Assembly (NCBI RefSeq): GCF_019175385.1
Contig: NC_083341.1
Span: 24,622,203 to 24,686,202, forward strand
From: Lycium barbarum
Taxonomy: Eukaryota > Streptophyta > Magnoliopsida > Solanales > Solanaceae
DNA length: 64,000 bases
Direction: 5' to 3'
Part shown: one piece after another, positions 59,949 to 64,000 of the stretch
Position numbering within the stretch: the first letter of the stretch is position 1
Layout of the letters: each line of letters opens with the position of its first letter
Program-made: the position numbers and the translations under genes
Notes under the pieces: model-generated
The model's input: only the letters and a program-made list of their open reading frames with translations
The model's database searches: none
What the model was told of the DNA's origin: nothing

Positions 59949-62917
59949 GCCGAATGCGGGAGATGACAAGTCGCTTGGACTTGTATGCGATAGTTATGCA
60001 TAAAAACAAAAGAAAAGGATTAGTATACGATCAATGAATAATGTTAAACATATGAAATATAAACATACTTTGCAATATACAAGCAAGGCAGCCTTTAGAC
60101 ATAGGCAAAAAGCAGTATATGACTACTAAAAATGAGACAGACCAGGAAAACAATACATAGGCAGAATACAAATGAGCAGATGAGCAGACCTTGAAATCCC
60201 CTTTTGAACAAATGATACAGACATGCATTACACACAATTGGTTTTAAGACAATTTTCCAGTAAAAGAACAGACAGATTTACATAGGTGTTGCATGGTATA
60301 TTTCGATCACATTTTAACCAAAATAAGTCCCCCAATACGTGCAAGTTCCTCAGATTATCCAATGAAGTTCATAGATACCATGTTTTGTATTGAAAGAAAA
60401 ACAAACTCTAAAACCCTCCATCTACATTCTAAGACCCAGAATTCCGGACTAGTTAGCAAGATTTATAGCACATACTGCCCAGCCCCAAAACAGAGTCATA
60501 CAGAGGTCTTGGTAAAGTACTATGTAATGACTAAATGCATGTGAAGAGTTATTTCAGATAAGGTATTGTGCAAATAGGCAAATAGGCAAGTGTTCAAAAT
60601 CTGATCCTTATATGAAAGTTTAGACTACTTTACACATTCAGGGTCATCATACTATTAGATGATGCATATTTTGAAAGAACAAATCCTGCAGACTAATGCA
60701 GAACCAAAAAAAAAAGCAGTGATATTGCCTAATCATGGGAATTTCAAAAATAAAAAAATAGTACCAATACCCTTACTAAATAACTAAGGACATTTAGTAA
60801 TATCTTATTTATGATTACACAGAATGCTCAAAACAGCAGCAGAATTCAACTTGTTGACATATTTAAGATATCATTTCAAAACATACAAAAAGCACTCCAA
60901 AGAAAGGGACATAGCATTCAGCGAGCGATCAATCAAATATGCCTATAGGATTCATGTTCAACATGTCACATACAAATGTCTGATGACAGAAGAATGCAAC
61001 AAAGGAAACAAAGAGGATGGATGCAACAGGGGTAAGTGAAACAACCACAACCATGAGAATTGGGCAGAAGGTTGAACAGTTTCTGTTCAGAGAAACAGAA
61101 GAGTAGAAGAACAGTTGGGGAAAAGATTTCTAGACATAGGATGCATGATCAAATGCAGGTCACAATACTTAAGCCAGATGAAATGCTTTGGAGGCCATGT
61201 GATTACACAGAACAAACCTACATAGTGTTTTAACTAGGAAAAGAAGCAGGAGAGGAGAAAGCACACAAGAAAACGAGTCAAAAGGAGTAGGAGTGTCATG
61301 CAAAAATTGGAAGGAAACAGTGGCACGGAGTAACATGGGTATGTAGCAGCCAAGATGAAAGAAAACAGGCAAGTTACAGCATGTTTGAAGGGGAGGGGTT
61401 ATGCAAAAGCAAGCATAAGGCAGTGACAAACCATAAATGGAGATGCCTGGTATTTCAACTAACAGAAACAGTATCAAGGGGGTACTAACTTAATTGAACA
61501 CAATTGCATTTATAGAGTTTATACATGAATTATGGTAGATGACATATACTATCATATTTACACACTAGGATAAGAATCATTCTGGTTTTGACCAGGAAAA
61601 AGCCAAGGTATCAAACTTGTTTCGAATATGTGCAGGCTGCTAGGTCAAACTGACAGACTCTAAGATCAGACAAATGAATTGTGGACTTCATGGATTCGAC
61701 AACTACTATAATGCAGGGGTTTAAGCATAATCTAAGTGTGACAACAAAACAGTGGTTAAGCAGTTTTTTAGAACATAGACACACAAATAAGTAATCCCAG
61801 GCAATTCAGATGAGAAGACTAAGAAAGGCTATTCGATCTAAAGCTACTGAGATACCAACAGTTAGACAAAACATTTAGGTAAGCAAGATTAGTTTTTTTC
61901 TTGACATTTCAGACTTTGATTAAGAGTTAAACATGCGGAATGATAACATAGTCTCATATTTTTCAAATTTGCAGGGAAAGACTAACACGCACAGATTCAA
62001 AAGGGCAGGGAAGTGAACAGTGTTGGGTAAACCATAAAGTGATGATCACACATGTACATAGATATCAAGTTACATGAATTGAATCAACATGAGTTTGATT
62101 GAAGAATACACTGACCTTAAACACCAAAATCACCTTAAACGAAAACCAGCAAATGACTAAACTAATCTAAACAGGTCCGAACAAACATGACTATGTCAAA
62201 TTAGAGATCAAACACTATCATCATAATCATCCCCACGTAAACTCGTACGAACATCTAAACGCCAACAAAACTGAAATTAAACTAAACTAAAATTAAGACC
62301 TAAACAAATAGATTCTGTCAACTTCTAAGCTGCAAAACCCGAACTAAATTAAGACACGATCATACAAACATCATTAAAACCAAAATCAAACTAACTAATC
62401 CTGAACATGCTCGATACTACAAGTCATAAACTAAGATTCAACCCAAATGAAACAAGCATGCGTGAACATATAACTACTTCTTAACTTACTAAACTGAAAT
62501 TAAACTACTTAAAGAAAGATCGTTTACCTTCTTCGAGTGCAGTGAACTAGGCTCGATCCACAAAGCTACACTCGAACAGATTCAAATCCCAGATCGAAAC
62601 GGATCTGAAAGTTTTTTTTTTCGTGTGAGAAAATGTTTAAGAACAGGTAAAAGCGATTTATCAAATGGTGTGAAATTTAGAGTAGGCTACTGATAAAAAA
62701 AAAAATCTCTCTGAAAACGTTGAGTAATCCCCGACTAAAGTTCACCGGAAAAGTAAAAATCGCACACAAATTTATAGGTTTTTGTTTGGTTTAAGAAAAG
62801 AGAGAGTGAGGAGCGGAGGGGAGCGTAGGTGAGTGGAGGAGCCTAGGGTAGGGTCGGGAGTGGGGAGCGGCGGTGAGTGGAGAGGAGCGGGGGGAACGAG
62901 TGGGAGTGTAGGGTAGA

Positions 62918-62935
62918 GAGAGAGAGAGAGAGAGA
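62918..62935 (+). repeat. GA microsatellite in the solo LTR
   Basis: Nine GA units inside a longer purine-rich tract. On the LTR sense strand it is CT-rich, as in many plant leader sequences. Confidence 0.8.
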
Positions 62936-63442
62936 CGGCTAAAGAAAAGGGAAAGGAGAAAGAGAGAGAGTGAGGAGGAAGAGAGGTAGGGATTAGGGAA
63001 TAAAAAAACAATTGGGTCGGGTCGGGTATAAAGTGTTGTTGGGCTGGCCTGTTGAAAACATGGGCTGGTCGAATTAAAACGTGTGGGCTTATTATTTGGG
63101 CCATTTATTTTGGCTGAAATTGTTGATCCTTCCTCCTCTATTTAATTATTCTTGGACTTCTAATTTAATAACTAGTACACTTATTTACTATGATAATTAG
63201 TGATAACATGTGAAAAATAAAAGACTTGATAAAGTATGATTAATTTAACGAGCACAAAATCCGAAAACAAAATGATGACGAGCCAATTAAACTGGTGATA
63301 AAGTAATGCTCGTAATGTTAAAAATAAAAGTAACGATAAAAAAAAAATAGTGAAAATAAAGTGTTTGGCTTGTCAATGAATTTAGAAGCCCGATTAAATA
63401 AATTGAAATAAATGAGGGACAAAATTGGGTGTCAACATGCAC

Positions 63443-64000
63443 TTCTACCATGTGATTGGTATTAACTACACGTCAAAAAAGTTTAAGCACCCACAAACTC
63501 AAAATTCTGGATCAGCCATTGGCTCTAATTAATGACAAACTAAAGAACGGATTAGTCAATGGAATGTCATTTCAATGTTGTTTTCTTGATTCTCTTAGCG
63601 CTGAAAGCAAAGTATATTCCACTGGATTAACAATAGGAGAAGAAATTCCAGTTGTTAACTTCTTTGTTCAATGGAAAATCAGTTGTTTCAAGTGAAAGGG
63701 AGAGCAGTGGCCCGCACCGCATTTAACGGTAAATTTTCTTCTACAGGACAAAGTGTGGAAAGCATAATAAATTAGTTAGACTTCTCGACCAAAGGTAGTC
63801 TAGCTAAGCTTTCAAGTAGGAATTCCTCTCTTACTATCTAAAAAAGCAGAATAAACTGACATTCCACCGGTTTGTATCTATGACAATCTTAATTTTCTAT
63901 GTTCTAACAGTTTGGACAAACCAGAATAGAGACTTCTCTCAGTCTCTGTGATATGGACATTGATTAACACACATCCACATGTGTGAAGCCACCATATACA
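63443..64000. other. Right edge of the window, no gene recognised
   Basis: Host or older repeat sequence after the LTR target duplication. AAGCACCCACAAACTCAAAATTCTGGATC-like wording at about 63485 continues the dispersed repeat seen left of the LTR (58.4-58.5 kb), so the LTR landed inside that repeat. The 79-codon frame at 63456-63695 is probably chance. Confidence 0.35.

Larger units (their letters stand above)
58895..63437 (-). mobile_element. Complete 4.5-kb solo LTR, Tat/Ogre-like, minus strand
   Basis: On the minus strand it starts TGTTGACACCCAATTTTGTC (63437) and ends GGGGTATGACA (58895), flanked by perfect TGCAC duplications (58890-58894 and 63438-63442). No second LTR, primer-binding site, polypurine tract or pol sequence lies inside, so it is the product of LTR-LTR recombination. 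Length is in the range of the very long LTRs of Ogre-type elements. A TC-rich tract (complement of 62790-62995) and many TGGGCY words lie in its 5' third. Its terminal sequences match 33689-41326. Confidence 0.82.

Noticed and set aside
62772..63104. A 110-codon Pro/Ser-rich frame on the minus strand
   Set aside because: It is read from the TC-rich tract of the solo LTR and shows low-complexity composition with no domain.

Overview
The window is nuclear DNA of a flowering plant. It has GT-AG introns, Stowaway, Mutator-like and CACTA-like elements, chromovirus and Ale-type copia retrotransposons, and F-box and SKP1-like genes. Several repeat families resemble ones I associate with Solanaceae, so a nightshade relative is likely; that is inference. 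Most of the window is AT-rich repeat sequence with few intact genes.

The first 11.6 kb hold the one clearly intact gene: a ten-exon, 484-residue A1 aspartic protease on the plus strand, secreted and probably GPI-anchored. Its introns carry MITEs and a local duplication. A 221-bp Mutator-type MITE follows it, and a decayed copy of its last exon lies 46 kb downstream (57.8-58.3 kb).

At 13.2-17.5 kb an SKP1-like gene is split at codon 10 by an Ale-type copia element with near-identical LTRs (TSD ATTCT). That element has lost protease and most of integrase. At 18.5-21.2 kb a CACTA-like MITE abuts a Mutator-like element with about 225-bp inverted ends. The Mutator-like element carries the first exon and 5' leader of a DUF1005 gene, so it is a Pack-MULE-like capture.

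From 22 to 42 kb two defective Tekay-like chromovirus fragments lie head to head. Each lacks its 5' part and each 3' LTR has been invaded: the left by a 1.46-kb solo LTR (TSD AATAT), the right by a Tat/Ogre-like LTR (TSD GTTAG) that contains a further, truncated gypsy element. Several of these LTRs are studded with ACGGNCCGT palindromes.

From 42 to 49.6 kb there are non-coding LTR-retrotransposon remains, a 1.2-kb Mutator-like element with 255-bp inverted ends and a LINE 3' end. From 49.7 to 53.4 kb lie two F-box pseudogenes. The first holds a 435-bp Mutator-type MITE whose 9-bp duplication supplies both a donor and an acceptor splice site, so splicing could remove it without a scar. The window closes with duplicated F-box debris, the protease exon copy and a complete 4.5-kb solo LTR (TSD TGCAC). 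Apart from the protease, no gene here looks able to make its normal product.
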